Assembly (NCBI RefSeq): GCF_003576245.1
Contig: NZ_QWGA01000006.1
Span: forward strand, 1 to 64,000
Source of the DNA: Henriciella algicola
Lineage (GTDB): Bacteria > Pseudomonadota > Alphaproteobacteria > Caulobacterales > Hyphomonadaceae
DNA length: 64,000 nucleotides
Direction: 5' to 3'
Both the position numbers and the translations under genes were made by a program. This document shows, one piece after another, positions 32,701 to 40,434 of the stretch; within the stretch, counting starts at the first letter, position 1, and each line of letters opens with the position of its first letter. The notes under the pieces were generated by a model. It ran no database searches. It saw only the letters and a list, made by a program, of their open reading frames with translations, and was not told the DNA's origin.

Positions 32701-33477
32701 AGACTGGGTGAAATTGGCCGCGCCAGCCGGATTATTCATGTTGAGCGACGTTTCGACACCCGGAAAGCGCCGTTCACGGACGATATCGGTCGCATACGCA
32801 AACTCACCTGTCGCCGGGATGATGTTCAGCCCTTCCACGACGCGCCGCAGACTGCCCTCATCTTCGAGCGCTCGAAAGACTTCGAAGCTAAGCTGCGGCA
32901 GGCGGTTCCCGAAGCGGTCCAGCGGCAAATCCTCGAACACGATATAGGCCGTTCCGCGATAGGCTGGCGCATTGCCTGCGCCCTCGACCGCTTCGATCAG
33001 CGGATCTGGAAGCTGGCTCTCATCGCCGCGATAGAAGCGATGATTGACGTCAGCGAGCGCCAGCACCTCGCCATTCGCCCAGATGCGCCCGAGCCGGGTG
33101 ACAGGGCCCTGCGCGATCGCGACCGCGAAGCTCACCGAATAGCTATACTCATTCAGTTTCGGGCCGCCCTTGCCTGCAGAGCGCTCACGGCGCTTCTCCT
33201 TGAACCGGGCCGCCCAGATGACCTGTCCGCCGACCCGCGCGCGTCCATAGACGAGCGGCAGGCCTGCGCCCTCCCGGCTTTCCATGAGGTGCAGCGCGCT
33301 CATTCGCGGGCCGTGAACATCGCCGGCAAAAGCGCTGTCCACGGCCCGGCCCGCAAGCCCGCCTAGTGCGCCGCCAAGGGCCGCGCCTGAAATCTCCGCC
33401 CCCAGCGGGTTGAGACTACCCGGCAGCAGAGCGCTGCCAAGAGCCTGACCGGCCTGCGATAGAATGATCTGTCCCAT
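29800..33477 (-). CDS. GTA orfg15-like tail fibre/megatron protein
   Basis: 1225 residues, the last gene of the GTA block. The Gly/Ala-rich N-terminus (ILSQAGQALGSALLPG, SGAALGGALGGLAGRAVD) is typical of the GTA TIM-barrel host-recognition protein. The middle (AYRGTAYIVFEDLPLDRFGN) and the central glycosidase-like domain (HGEHWVFRQKDIGSWWGQ, DWTEYGAYVPQDGSGDV) match the same family, as does the C-terminal receptor-binding-like region. In R. capsulatus the orfg15 product is at the tail tip. The ATG at 33477 has GGAGG 10 bases upstream; an ATG at 33483 that overlaps the NlpC gene's stop is an alternative. Confidence 0.9.
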   Translation of the reverse strand: MGQIILSQAGQALGSALLPGSLNPLGAEISGAALGGALGGLAGRAVDSAFAGDVHGPRMSALHLMESREGAGLPLVYGRARVGGQVIWAARFKEKRRERSAGKGGPKLNEYSYSVSFAVAIAQGPVTRLGRIWANGEVLALADVNHRFYRGDESQLPDPLIEAVEGAGNAPAYRGTAYIVFEDLPLDRFGNRLPQLSFEVFRALEDEGSLRRVVEGLNIIPATGEFAYATDIVRERRFPGVETSLNMNNPAGAANFTQSLAQAQDDFPQLRRAALTVAWFGDDLRAGTCRIRPGVETRERMSVPFGWEVAGLSRAEARLVSQSGGKANYGGTPSDRSVLQAIAQMKTDGLEVTLSPFLLMDIPQGNGLPDPYGAAEQGAFPWRGRTTSLPDGTASVRAEIEGFVAADGAFGYRHFILHHARLAVEAGGVGAFLIGSEMVALTRLRDDAGAFPFVEALIEIAAEARDILGPDTLISYAADWTEYGAYVPQDGSGDVLFPLDPLWASPDLDFVGVDWYPPLSDWRGGSDHLDALAGFEGASDAAYLAANLQGGEAYDWYYASAEARAAQERTPIADSAHGEHWVFRQKDIGSWWGQTHYPRPGGIRSSTATNWTPGLKPIRLMEIGFPAVDRGTNAPNVFYDPKSSESALPHFSDGARNDVLQRRALEVSLSFWQAQPFVDAAFAWAWDARPWPDFPVRGDVWSDGPNWSLGHWLNGRAGLVPLSAVIEDLSALSGVEIEAGALDGLVEGFIVPAPSTLRSVLEPLQALHRFSCRESEAGLSLQPAPRSTALTVAAGEIARDGPSMTHVLLDKRPGHLTLTHISADDAYAPAVSHARLPDGDARYRIETSLPLLMSEGEASRVAGDLLKATVESERASLTLPPHLLALEPGDRISVETLPGEWVIDDISDEGIARRLELSRPVEPVSVLAGSVPGTGTAALIPATPELILIDAPALPGKSGNGPLVAATGSPWVGPVSVEAGRSLNGLTVRAGVPAPASIGRLLAPLVAGPAHRWDTGSEIALELFGGEVSSAEAESVLAGANMLLVQGEEEWEALSFQRADLQKDGSWRLSGLLRGLYGSTPAAAGQGALVVIVDDALEPVALTRGEVGIEMYWRAGGSDPQVFRHEDSAGLPWPVAHLRAKQTAGGMQVSWLASAPDIPDSWDLPDPTGPRLFEVRGLLDGTEVVNFRTPESAAALEVSVNELRVAEVAADGRLGRWVSIGAGAL

Positions 33478-33482
33478 GAGCA

Positions 33483-33914
33483 TCAGTCCTCCAGACCAGG
33501 AAATGAGAAAGCGCCCGCGATGCGCCGCCGCCACCAGGGCACCAGCCGGGTCGCGCATACGCTGCGCCCCCAATAGGCGTGGATGATCGTGTCCGGACTG
33601 GTCGCGATGGCGCAGTGCTTGGCCACGCAGCCCGCGCCCATGCGAAACATCAGCACGTCGCCCGCATTCGCCGCCCCCACCGGGATTTCCCGCAACCAGA
33701 TGCGCCCTGCCTCCAGCAGCGTATCGTCACTGCTGAGGTCTGCCCAGTCCGGCGTATATGGCGGCACGGGCTGCGGCTCCGCCCCGACAAGTTCGCGCCA
33801 GACGCCGCGTACGAGGCCGAGGCAATCGGCCCCCGCGCCCCTCCGGCTTGCCTGATGCTGATAGGGCGTGCCAAGCCAGCCGCGCGCGGCCTTGACGATG
33901 TCAGCACGCCTCAT
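33483..33914 (-). CDS. GTA orfg14-like NlpC/P60 cell wall peptidase
   Basis: 143 residues with the NlpC/P60 fold: catalytic Cys in SRRGAGADCLGLVRGVWREL and catalytic His in CVAKHCAIATSPDTIIHAYW. In GTAs this tail-tip peptidase is thought to open the peptidoglycan during DNA entry. It overlaps the orfg13-like gene by ATGA (33911-33914) and is followed at once by the orfg15-like gene. Confidence 0.92.
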   Translation of the reverse strand: MRRADIVKAARGWLGTPYQHQASRRGAGADCLGLVRGVWRELVGAEPQPVPPYTPDWADLSSDDTLLEAGRIWLREIPVGAANAGDVLMFRMGAGCVAKHCAIATSPDTIIHAYWGRSVCATRLVPWWRRRIAGAFSFPGLED

Positions 33915-34552
33915 CGTCGGCCTCCGTCATTGCCCGCCGCTGCAGGCCCGGAAAGCACGAAATCCTGCCCGGGCAGATGCGGAAATCCGCGATAGTTCTC
34001 GGCGTTTGAGAAGACATCGCGGCAGGTCTGGAACCGCTTGTCGCAACTCTGCCCATCGACACCAGCAAGGCCGCACCTTGCATCGCCCAGCGCCGCATCG
34101 CAGCGGCGCGAGATAAGACGTCCGACCGGTCGCTCAAGTTCTGCCTTCAGCGAAATCAGCTCGGCCTCGAACTGATCGCCCCGCTGCGTGATCTCACTCA
34201 GAAAGCCGGTCCAGATGAGGATGCGATCATCTGGGGCCTGCCAGTCGACGCGATAGACATGGACCCGCGCCCGCGTCCACAATCCCGTAGCAAGATCGGC
34301 CTCTGTCAGAGCATCCGCGATAAGCGCCCCATCACCGCTTGCCCGGCCGGGCCGCAACCCACCGGCAGTTTCAAACCTCGCGGCCGAGAGGGCCACGCCG
34401 GGGCTGTAGGTCACGCCGCCAAACGTCAGTGCACGGTCATGATCCGTCAGGCCGACCGTGAACCCGTCTGGCCGCTCCAACCGCCAGCAGAGGCAGGTGG
34501 TCGCCGCGCCGTTTGTAAGCCTCGTCTCAAACGCTTCGCTTATCTGTTTCAT
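33911..34552 (-). CDS. GTA orfg13-like tail hub protein (DUF2163)
   Basis: 213 residues. The N-terminal half (TCLCWRLERPDGFTVGLTDH, YSPGVALSAARFETAGGLRP) and the C-terminal Cys-rich part (RRCDAALGDARCGLAG, SCDKRFQTCRDVFSNAENYR) are the DUF2163/phage hub family. Four cysteines in that C-terminal stretch correspond to the cluster-binding set seen in the R. capsulatus GTA hub. It sits in the canonical place between the distal tail and peptidase genes. Confidence 0.92.
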   Translation of the reverse strand: MKQISEAFETRLTNGAATTCLCWRLERPDGFTVGLTDHDRALTFGGVTYSPGVALSAARFETAGGLRPGRASGDGALIADALTEADLATGLWTRARVHVYRVDWQAPDDRILIWTGFLSEITQRGDQFEAELISLKAELERPVGRLISRRCDAALGDARCGLAGVDGQSCDKRFQTCRDVFSNAENYRGFPHLPGQDFVLSGPAAAGNDGGRR

Positions 34553-34563
34553 ATGGCCCCCGC

Positions 34564-35184
34564 TCAGAAAATCTCGACCAGAGGCAGGCTCACCACCCGT
34601 CCGGATCCGGCCGTCTCAAAGCTCACTTCCAGGGCGTCCGTGTCGAAGCGCACGGGCCAGTCATATTCGAAGCCCGCCGTGAGGATGGCGCCCGCTTCCG
34701 GGGCGACGTCGAAGGCGACCTCGCCCGTCACCTCGTCCACCTCCCAACCGGTGAGAAGCTCGGCGCCATTCACGCCGATGCGCACGCTCCCAAGGGCAGG
34801 TTTCAGGACCGGGCGTTCAATGCCACTATCCGCCATAGCCAGCTGGAATACGGTGCGGGTCCCGTCGCCCGTGCCAAGCCCCTCATCGGTCGGCGACACC
34901 GCCATGCCAGGCGCCGCGCTAGAGAAGGCCGCAGGGTCGCGAAAGCGGAACCCGGACAAACGCCCGCGCCGCGCATTGAAGAAGCTGACCAGACTGTCGA
35001 ACGCCTCCACACTGAGCGGCGGTGTCACCACCTCCCAGCGCCGCTGTGGACGCGACCAGCGGGCATTGCGGACTTCCCTTCCGCTCGACAGCACCAGCGT
35101 CTCTGTCTGCCAGACAGGCCCGCTGGTAGAGCCAAATCCGGGTGGCACCGGCAGGCGACCTTCGTGAAATCCTGCAAGGCTCAT
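34564..35184 (-). CDS. GTA orfg12-like distal tail protein (DUF2460)
   Basis: 206 residues of the DUF2460 family: GRLPVPPGFGSTSGPVWQTE, LVSFFNARRGRLSGFRFRDP, DGTRTVFQLA and FDVAPEAGAILTAGFEYDWP. RFRDP followed by the Gly-rich turn is typical. The product forms the ring at the end of the tail tube in GTAs. It overlaps the orfg11-like gene by 4 bases (35181-35184). Confidence 0.92.
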   Translation of the reverse strand: MSLAGFHEGRLPVPPGFGSTSGPVWQTETLVLSSGREVRNARWSRPQRRWEVVTPPLSVEAFDSLVSFFNARRGRLSGFRFRDPAAFSSAAPGMAVSPTDEGLGTGDGTRTVFQLAMADSGIERPVLKPALGSVRIGVNGAELLTGWEVDEVTGEVAFDVAPEAGAILTAGFEYDWPVRFDTDALEVSFETAGSGRVVSLPLVEIF

Positions 35185-35552
35185 GTGAACCTCCGCCCGA
35201 TTGCGGCGGCTTTCGCCACGGCCTTGGAAAGCTCGCGTGTCGAGGTGGCTTGTGTGGCACCGACGCCCGATCGCGGAAGATTGAAGGTCAGCGATGTGCC
35301 CGCCGCGCCGAAGCCAGCCCGCGCGAGCGCAGCTTCTGCCGCAATGCTCGCAAGGTCCGCCAGCACCGCCCGCGTCATCTGCGAGAAGTCGAGCTCGCCA
35401 GACCGCGCGGCCCGCGACAGGGCCGCTTCTATGCCTGCGCCTGCCTCACTGAAGGCGGCTTCCAGCGAAGCTGCCGCGGCCTGTCCCGGCCCGTCGGCGA
35501 GGGCGGCCAGCGCGTCGCCTGCGCGGTCCAGCTCTGTTGTAAAATCATCCAT
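35181..35552 (-). CDS. GTA orfg11-position tape-measure-like protein, very short
   Basis: 123 residues from the ATG at 35552, in the place of the tail tape measure gene. It is Ala-rich and helical (LDRAGDALAALADGPGQAAA, GIEAALSRAARSGELDFSQM), followed by AVLADLASIAAEAALARAGFG, which resembles the C-terminal part of lambda-family tape measure proteins. The R. capsulatus counterpart is about 219 residues and phage tape measures are many hundreds. AGAGG precedes the ATG; the first codons overlap the stop of the orfg10.1-like gene. The identity rests on position and weak similarity. Confidence 0.7.
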   Translation of the reverse strand: MDDFTTELDRAGDALAALADGPGQAAAASLEAAFSEAGAGIEAALSRAARSGELDFSQMTRAVLADLASIAAEAALARAGFGAAGTSLTFNLPRSGVGATQATSTRELSKAVAKAAAIGRRFT

Positions 35553-35730
35553 TCGCCTCTGTCCTTTCATCCGGACGTGTCTTCATCATCAGGTCGAATT
35601 CCCTGCGGGGCAGCGAAGGACCGGAAGGGGTCGTCAGCGCACGCCATTCGAGCAGACTCAGTTTCCAGAATTGCGCAGGCGCGATGCCCATCAGCGCCGC
35701 CGCGCGCAGCATTTCAGCCCACGCCAGCAC
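35545..35730 (-). CDS. GTA orfg10.1-like tail assembly chaperone (GTG start)
   Basis: 61 residues. The GTG start at 35730 has a perfect GGAGG 6 bases upstream, inside the orfg10-like gene. WAEMLRAAALMGIAPAQFWK followed by LSLLEWRAL is the small GTA/phage tail assembly chaperone pattern. It overlaps the preceding gene by 17 bases and the next by 8. The frame-shift-like overlap of these two small genes recalls the gpG/gpGT arrangement of siphophages, but no slippery site was identified. Confidence 0.75.
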   Translation of the reverse strand: MLAWAEMLRAAALMGIAPAQFWKLSLLEWRALTTPSGPSLPRREFDLMMKTRPDERTEANG

Positions 35731-36004
35731 GGAATGCCTCCGCTACGGCCGCCGCAGCAGCGGCTGGCTGGATGTTGAGGCGTGCCAAACCATCCGGCTC
35801 AATCTGTTCACCGCCACCTTTAATCAGTATAGAAACAAGCTGCAGAAGTTCGGCTGCCGACAGCCGCCTCATGCGCGCCTGAAGGTCTGCCAGCGATGCA
35901 CACCCGAAGGCGCTCTCGATCTCGGCTAGCGCCCCCAGCGTCAGGCAGAGCACCCGCTTCTGACCAGCCACGTCCAGACTCACTTCTCCCCGCGCGCCGT
36001 TCAT
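35714..36004 (-). CDS. GTA orfg10-like tail assembly protein
   Basis: 96 residues. RGEVSLDVAGQKRVLCLTLG followed by ALAEIESAFGCASLADLQAR and then SAAELLQLVSILIKGGGE is the GTA gp10 family (tail assembly chaperone-like). It overlaps the orfg9-like gene by ATGA (36001-36004). Confidence 0.87.
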   Translation of the reverse strand: MNGARGEVSLDVAGQKRVLCLTLGALAEIESAFGCASLADLQARMRRLSAAELLQLVSILIKGGGEQIEPDGLARLNIQPAAAAAAVAEAFRAGVG

Positions 36005-36420
36005 GCGCTTGCCTCGAATGTGATCTGTCCTGCGCTCTGCAGGTCGATCGCGAAGGTCGCCTCGCCATCGAAACTGCCCGCCCAGCCAAGCTGCGCGATC
36101 TGGAATGGCCCGGTGAAGTCACCAAAACCCGGCACGCACAGCTTGAAGCTGCAGAGCTCCCCCGAAAGAAACACCGACCGAAGCCGGGCATCGCTTGCCG
36201 CGTCCTTGAACAGGCCGCGTCCCCGCACCCGCATGGAGCGCAGCCCTGCTTCGCCGAGCAGTTCACGCCAGCCACCCGGGCTGTCCATGCTCGTCGCGTC
36301 GACGTTCTGCTGTTCCAGGTCGAAACTGCTTGTGCGGATCCCTGCCACTGTCGTGAATGCCTCAGGCAAGGCGCCGTCAGATATCTTGATCAGGACATCG
36401 CGTCCTCTTTGACCGCTCAT
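36001..36420 (-). CDS. GTA orfg9-like major tail tube protein
   Basis: 139 residues of the TP901-1-type major tail protein family: RGRDVLIKISDGALPEAFTT, VAGIRTSSFDLEQQNVDATS and VRGRGLFKDAASDARLRSVF. It forms the tail tube. It overlaps the orfg8-like gene (36417-36420) and the orfg10-like gene by ATGA. Confidence 0.92.
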   Translation of the reverse strand: MSGQRGRDVLIKISDGALPEAFTTVAGIRTSSFDLEQQNVDATSMDSPGGWRELLGEAGLRSMRVRGRGLFKDAASDARLRSVFLSGELCSFKLCVPGFGDFTGPFQIAQLGWAGSFDGEATFAIDLQSAGQITFEASA

Positions 36421-36851
36421 TCGCCCGCTCCCTCAAGAATAATTCGCACCCGGAGCACACCTCGAAACTCCCGAAGGTCCGGCGTGCGCATCACGTCGCT
36501 ATAGAGCGTCTGGGACAGCACACTTCGCAGCCCGTCAGAGCCGAAAGAAAACGCGTTCAGTACCCGGCGTAGCTCGCTCAGGATGCGCATCGCCTCGGTG
36601 CGCCCACCCATCCGGCTTCGCAAGCCAAAGCTCAGCGTATGAGCGCTTCCGGCATGGCCTGCACTCCCATTGGGTCGAACATCGTGGCGCTCCAGCTCGA
36701 CGCAGGGAAAGACGGGCTCATCGCTCTCGCCATCGAAAATCCGCGCAGGATTTCCGAGATATGCCTGAACACCCGCATCGCTGCGCAGGGCTTCCATCAC
36801 GGCGAGCTGAAGCTCTGCTTCCACGCCTGAAGGGAGTGACGGCGCACTCAT
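36417..36851 (-). CDS. GTA orfg8-like tail terminator (DUF3168)
   Basis: 144 residues of the DUF3168 family: LAVMEALRSDAGVQAYLGNP, FPCVELERHDVRPNGSAGHA and LSFGLRSRMGGRTEAMRILS. In GTAs the product caps the tail tube below the head. It starts at ATGA within the stop of the orfg6-like gene, so there is no place for an orfg7 (stopper) gene between them. Confidence 0.88.
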   Translation of the reverse strand: MSAPSLPSGVEAELQLAVMEALRSDAGVQAYLGNPARIFDGESDEPVFPCVELERHDVRPNGSAGHAGSAHTLSFGLRSRMGGRTEAMRILSELRRVLNAFSFGSDGLRSVLSQTLYSDVMRTPDLREFRGVLRVRIILEGAGE

Positions 36852-37396
36852 AGCCGCACCTCACGGCGCGCGGAGATGAGAGCCTCTGCCGCTTCGGACA
36901 CGACGACATCATTGCTGCCGCGCCGATAGGTGGCATCCGCCATGACCAGAAGCGCGAGCGACAGGTCTTCTGGCACATCCGCCGCGCCGCCAAACCCGGC
37001 AACGAAATCGACCTCCACCCGCGCGCCGGTCTCTATCGCTAGCAACCAGCTGCCTGGGCGCAGGCACAGCCGCTGGCCATCCAGCACGAAGCGGCTGGTC
37101 AGGTCGGTCTCCACCTCCCCTGCCCGGCTCCGGACAGACACGAGCTCGCTGACAGGCCCGGCGGGCAGCCTGACACCAGATCTCGCCATCAGGTTGCGCG
37201 GCCAGACCGCAAAGCTCCATCGCAGCGTTCGGCGTACCAGGCACAGCCCGGCCTGCGTTTCCAGCGCCGCGCGCGCCCCGGCGATGAGCGAGGTCACCAG
37301 CTCATCTTCGCCGTCATGCCCGATGCGCAGATAGGATTTCGCCTTTGAAAGAGACACAGGCTCTTCGTCTGGCGGCGTAAGAACCGTCAGCGTCAT
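36848..37396 (-). CDS. GTA orfg6-like head-tail adaptor
   Basis: 182 residues of the gp6-like head-tail connector family: PVSLSKAKSYLRIGHDGEDE, SLIAGARAALETQAGLCLVR and VDFVAGFGGAADVPEDLSLA. The ATG at 37396 gives the usual MTLT...PPDEEPVSLSKAK start; upstream codons lack support. It is separated from the capsid gene by 109 bases. Confidence 0.88.
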   Translation of the reverse strand: MTLTVLTPPDEEPVSLSKAKSYLRIGHDGEDELVTSLIAGARAALETQAGLCLVRRTLRWSFAVWPRNLMARSGVRLPAGPVSELVSVRSRAGEVETDLTSRFVLDGQRLCLRPGSWLLAIETGARVEVDFVAGFGGAADVPEDLSLALLVMADATYRRGSNDVVVSEAAEALISARREVRL

Positions 37397-37505
37397 AATC
37401 GTTTTCCGTCTATTGAAAGCTGCCTGCCCGACAGGCGACACGAGCGGTCGCGTTACGGGGCGGTATCAGCCTGCGATCGCTCGCAGGCTGACTTTGGTGA
37501 CCGCG

Positions 37506-38681
37506 CTAGAAGACCATGGCCTTGATGGCGTCGAAGTTCTGGACGCCGCCGCCCACACGCTTGGTCGTGTAGAACAGGACATAAGGCTTGGCCGAATACG
37601 GATCGCGCAGCACCTGCGCGCCCTGCCTGTCCACGATCAGATAGCCGCGCCGGAAGTCGCCAAACGCGATCGCCGCATTGCCCGTACCGATGTCCGGCAT
37701 GTCTTCCAGTTCGGTGACCGGATAGCCAAAGATCGTCTGACCCTCACCATTCATGCCCGGGCGCCAGAGATAGCGACCATCCGCATCCTTCAGCTTACGG
37801 ACGGATGCGACCGTCTTGCGGTTCATCACGAACCGGCCATTGGAGCGGTACTGGCTCTTCGGCGTCTGGATGAGGTCGATGATCTGGTCACCGGCATCGC
37901 TGGCGGTAAAGTCGCCCGCGACCGAGCCGATCTTGCCCCAGGCATGGCTCGCTTCAGCGACGACGTCATAATCGAGGAAGCCCCTCGGCTTGCCGTCGCC
38001 ATCACCTGTCACGAAGGCTGCGCTCTCCTGAATGGAGAAGGCCGCCTCGACCTCATCGGCCAGCCAGGCATCGACGTCGGCATAGCTGTCATTGAGCAGC
38101 GTTTGCGTCGCCGCGGGCATGGCATAGAGCTCACCCGCTGGGAATTCGAGCAGGCTGAGACCCGCCGTCGCCGTCTGTGTACGCGCCCCCGTTTCAGCAA
38201 CCCAGGCCGCACCGACACCGAGGCTGACAGGCTTTCGATAAACGCCTGCCGTCGTCTGGCGCACACTTGCGATCTGGCGCATCGGAGAGGCCTGCATCAG
38301 CCTTGCCTCGATCAGGCGATCAAGCTCCGGCGGCGCTGTATAGCCGCCCTGATCATCGGTGCCCGCAGACAGGGATTTGACATCCAGACGCGCCAGCCCA
38401 CTCTCATCGCCGCTGCGGATATAGCGCGACCAGGCCTCGCCCTGTTCGGTGCCCGATCGTGCCGGCGCGACCTCGTCCGGGCGCGCCGCTTTCAGGCTGA
38501 TCTCATCAAGACGCCGGTCCAGCTTTTTCAGCTTTGCATCCAGCAGTGGGTCATGCGTGCCCTTCGCCTCGATCTCGGCAAGCCGCTCATCATTGGCCTG
38601 CTTATAGGCCTCGAATGCTGCCATCACTTCGGCCGTTGCAGCACTGCCTGCCTCGGCTGCCATCTTTGTTTCCTTGGTCAT
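37506..38681 (-). CDS. GTA orfg5-like HK97-fold major capsid protein
   Basis: 391 residues. The first 75 are a charged helical delta/scaffold part (VMAAFEAYKQANDERLAEIE), then the HK97 capsid domain (SYADVDAWLADEVEAAFSIQ, AFVTGDGDGKPRGFLDYD, NGRFVMNRKTVASVRKLKD, GYPVTELEDMPDIGTGNAAI). GDGDGKPRGFL is a classic HK97-family motif. The delta part is probably cut off by the neighbouring protease. Confidence 0.95.
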   Translation of the reverse strand: MTKETKMAAEAGSAATAEVMAAFEAYKQANDERLAEIEAKGTHDPLLDAKLKKLDRRLDEISLKAARPDEVAPARSGTEQGEAWSRYIRSGDESGLARLDVKSLSAGTDDQGGYTAPPELDRLIEARLMQASPMRQIASVRQTTAGVYRKPVSLGVGAAWVAETGARTQTATAGLSLLEFPAGELYAMPAATQTLLNDSYADVDAWLADEVEAAFSIQESAAFVTGDGDGKPRGFLDYDVVAEASHAWGKIGSVAGDFTASDAGDQIIDLIQTPKSQYRSNGRFVMNRKTVASVRKLKDADGRYLWRPGMNGEGQTIFGYPVTELEDMPDIGTGNAAIAFGDFRRGYLIVDRQGAQVLRDPYSAKPYVLFYTTKRVGGGVQNFDAIKAMVF

Positions 38682-38693
38682 CTTTCTCCTTTC

Positions 38694-39104
38694 TCAGGCC
38701 GCCCGCGCGGCCCCTCCAATCTGTGTGAACCGGGCGAGTGGCTGCATTGGCGCCCCCACCAGCGAAATCTCGACAAGGTCGATGTCGATGAGGTCACGTC
38801 CGCCCTCGGGCCGGGGCTTCCAGAGCCGCGCACGAAATCCGATAGACAGGCCCGAAAGCCCAGCCTGAACCGCGCGCGAGGCGGCAGCACCATCAATCAG
38901 TCCACGGACGAATAGCCCACGACCATCCTCGACAAGGCGCGTCCAGCGACCGGCCACAGCACCGGACCTATGCTGCAACAGCATGGGCACAGCGCCCGCT
39001 CTCAGGCTGCGCGCAAAGGCTCCAGCCCTCACCACGTCGCCAGACAGATCTGCAGCGCCAAACAGGGCCGCATAACCTTCAACCAGAAGCGGCGAGGGCG
39101 TCAT
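38694..39104 (-). CDS. GTA orfg4-like prohead protease
   Basis: 136 residues, HK97 prohead protease family (U35): VEGYAALFGAADLSGDVVRA, catalytic His in MLLQHRSGAVAGRW and Ser in GLSGLSIGFRARLW. It matures the capsid. It is shorter than typical phage proteases (about 180), as in other GTAs. It overlaps the orfg3.5-like gene by ATGA (39101-39104). Confidence 0.92.
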   Translation of the reverse strand: MTPSPLLVEGYAALFGAADLSGDVVRAGAFARSLRAGAVPMLLQHRSGAVAGRWTRLVEDGRGLFVRGLIDGAAASRAVQAGLSGLSIGFRARLWKPRPEGGRDLIDIDLVEISLVGAPMQPLARFTQIGGAARAA

Positions 39105-39325
39105 GGCTTCGCCTCCAGCCGGGCTTCGATCCGGTCCAGCTGGTTCTCGATGGCCTCGAGATGGGCTTCCACCCGCGCCAGTCGCTCGGCGACCGGGCGT
39201 GCAATGTCCGCGCGCTGTTCCAGCATGGAAATCCGCTCTGCGGCTGCCCCTGCCCAGACGAGCGCCCCGCCCGTCTGAAGCGCGAGCGCCAGTACGAAGC
39301 CGGCCGTTATCTTGCGCTCGATCAT
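39101..39325 (-). CDS. GTA orfg3.5-like small membrane/coiled-coil protein
   Basis: 74 residues: one hydrophobic segment (AGFVLALALQTGGALVWAGA) followed by a coiled coil (MLEQRADIARPVAERLARVE, AHLEAIENQLDRIEARLEAK). It lies between portal and protease, the place of orfg3.5 in the R. capsulatus GTA, and overlaps both neighbours by 4 bases. The function is unknown. Confidence 0.8.
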   Translation of the reverse strand: MIERKITAGFVLALALQTGGALVWAGAAAERISMLEQRADIARPVAERLARVEAHLEAIENQLDRIEARLEAKP

Positions 39326-40434
39326 TGGCTTAGCCCCGCGAGAGCACGCTTCTCTTCGGTGGTCAGGAAACTCGCCGCCTCAAGCCGCGCCCACAGCGCA
39401 TCCCGCTCGCCTGAAAAGGCTGGCACGTCCTCCAGGTCCGGGCGCACCTCGACATCGTCGAACCGTCCCGACAGCCAGACACTCAACGCGTCGGCAACCT
39501 TGTGAACCAGAGGCAGAACCGTCAGGCGCCAGAAGGCGAGGTTCGCTTCCTTATAGGTCGCATAGGTATTGTCGCCCGGAATGCCGAGCAGCATGGGCGG
39601 CACCCCAAAAGCAAGCGAAATCTCCCGCGCGGCCGCATGGCGCGTGCCTGCAAAATCCATCTCTGCGGGCGACAGCGACATGGGCTTCCAGTCGAGCCCG
39701 CCATCGAGCAACAAAGGACGCCCGGCATTCGCCGCGCCGGAATGCGCGCTTTCCAGCTCTTCCTTCAGACGGTCGAATTGCGACGGCGTCAGGCCTGCCC
39801 CCTCGCCGTCATAGACCAGCGCGCCAGATGGCCGGGCCGCATTCTCGATCAGCGCCTTTGCCCAGGCCGCGGCGCCATTGTGAAGGTCCAACGCCTTGCG
39901 CGCCGCCGCCAGTGGGGAAAGCCCCATCACGCTGTCTGACGGATGATAGAGTTTGAGGTGCAGCACAGGGCTCCAGCCATCGGCCTCGCGATAGATGATC
40001 CGCTCGCCGCGGCGCTTGCGCACGGCCCAGCCAATCAGGCCGCCCTCACTATTTGTCTGTGGACGGATTGTGTCGGCGCGCAGCCCGAAAAGGCCTTTGG
40101 GTGCGGCCTCCCCGGCTAGCGTCACGGCCTCTGCCCAGGCATTGCCCGTAATCTGCAAGTCACCATAAAGCCGCTCCAACAGCACCCTGCCCGCCTCATC
40201 GGGCGAGGGCCGCGCAAGCAGCGCGCCGACATCTTCATCATTCGTCGTCAGCGGTATGGACGCGGCCGCCTCGGCAATCATCCGCACGCAACGGTAGGCG
40301 ATTGCGTTTCCAGCATAGCCGTCGCGCATCAGCGCGCTCGCATCATGACTGCCCCAGCCTGCGCTGGGCAGGCTCGCCAGTGCGATGAAGGATTGCGCCG
40401 AACGCGTCTCGACTGTCTGCCAGGGCCATCTCAT
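39322..40434 (-). CDS. GTA orfg3-like portal protein
   Basis: 370 residues, HK97-type portal family: YAGNAIAYRCVRMIAEAAAS, RLYGDLQITGNAWAEAVTLA, LHLKLYHPSDSVMGLSPLAA and GVPPMLLGIPGDNTYATYKE. The product forms the dodecameric DNA gate of the head. GGAGAA precedes the ATG. Unlike in most GTA clusters, 167 bases separate it from the terminase gene. Confidence 0.94.
   Translation of the reverse strand: MRWPWQTVETRSAQSFIALASLPSAGWGSHDASALMRDGYAGNAIAYRCVRMIAEAAASIPLTTNDEDVGALLARPSPDEAGRVLLERLYGDLQITGNAWAEAVTLAGEAAPKGLFGLRADTIRPQTNSEGGLIGWAVRKRRGERIIYREADGWSPVLHLKLYHPSDSVMGLSPLAAARKALDLHNGAAAWAKALIENAARPSGALVYDGEGAGLTPSQFDRLKEELESAHSGAANAGRPLLLDGGLDWKPMSLSPAEMDFAGTRHAAAREISLAFGVPPMLLGIPGDNTYATYKEANLAFWRLTVLPLVHKVADALSVWLSGRFDDVEVRPDLEDVPAFSGERDALWARLEAASFLTTEEKRALAGLSQ

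Noticed and set aside
37413-38915. 500-codon plus-strand frame opposite the capsid gene
   Set aside because: The capsid gene is in order within the GTA cluster with HK97 motifs; the opposite product is unrecognisable.
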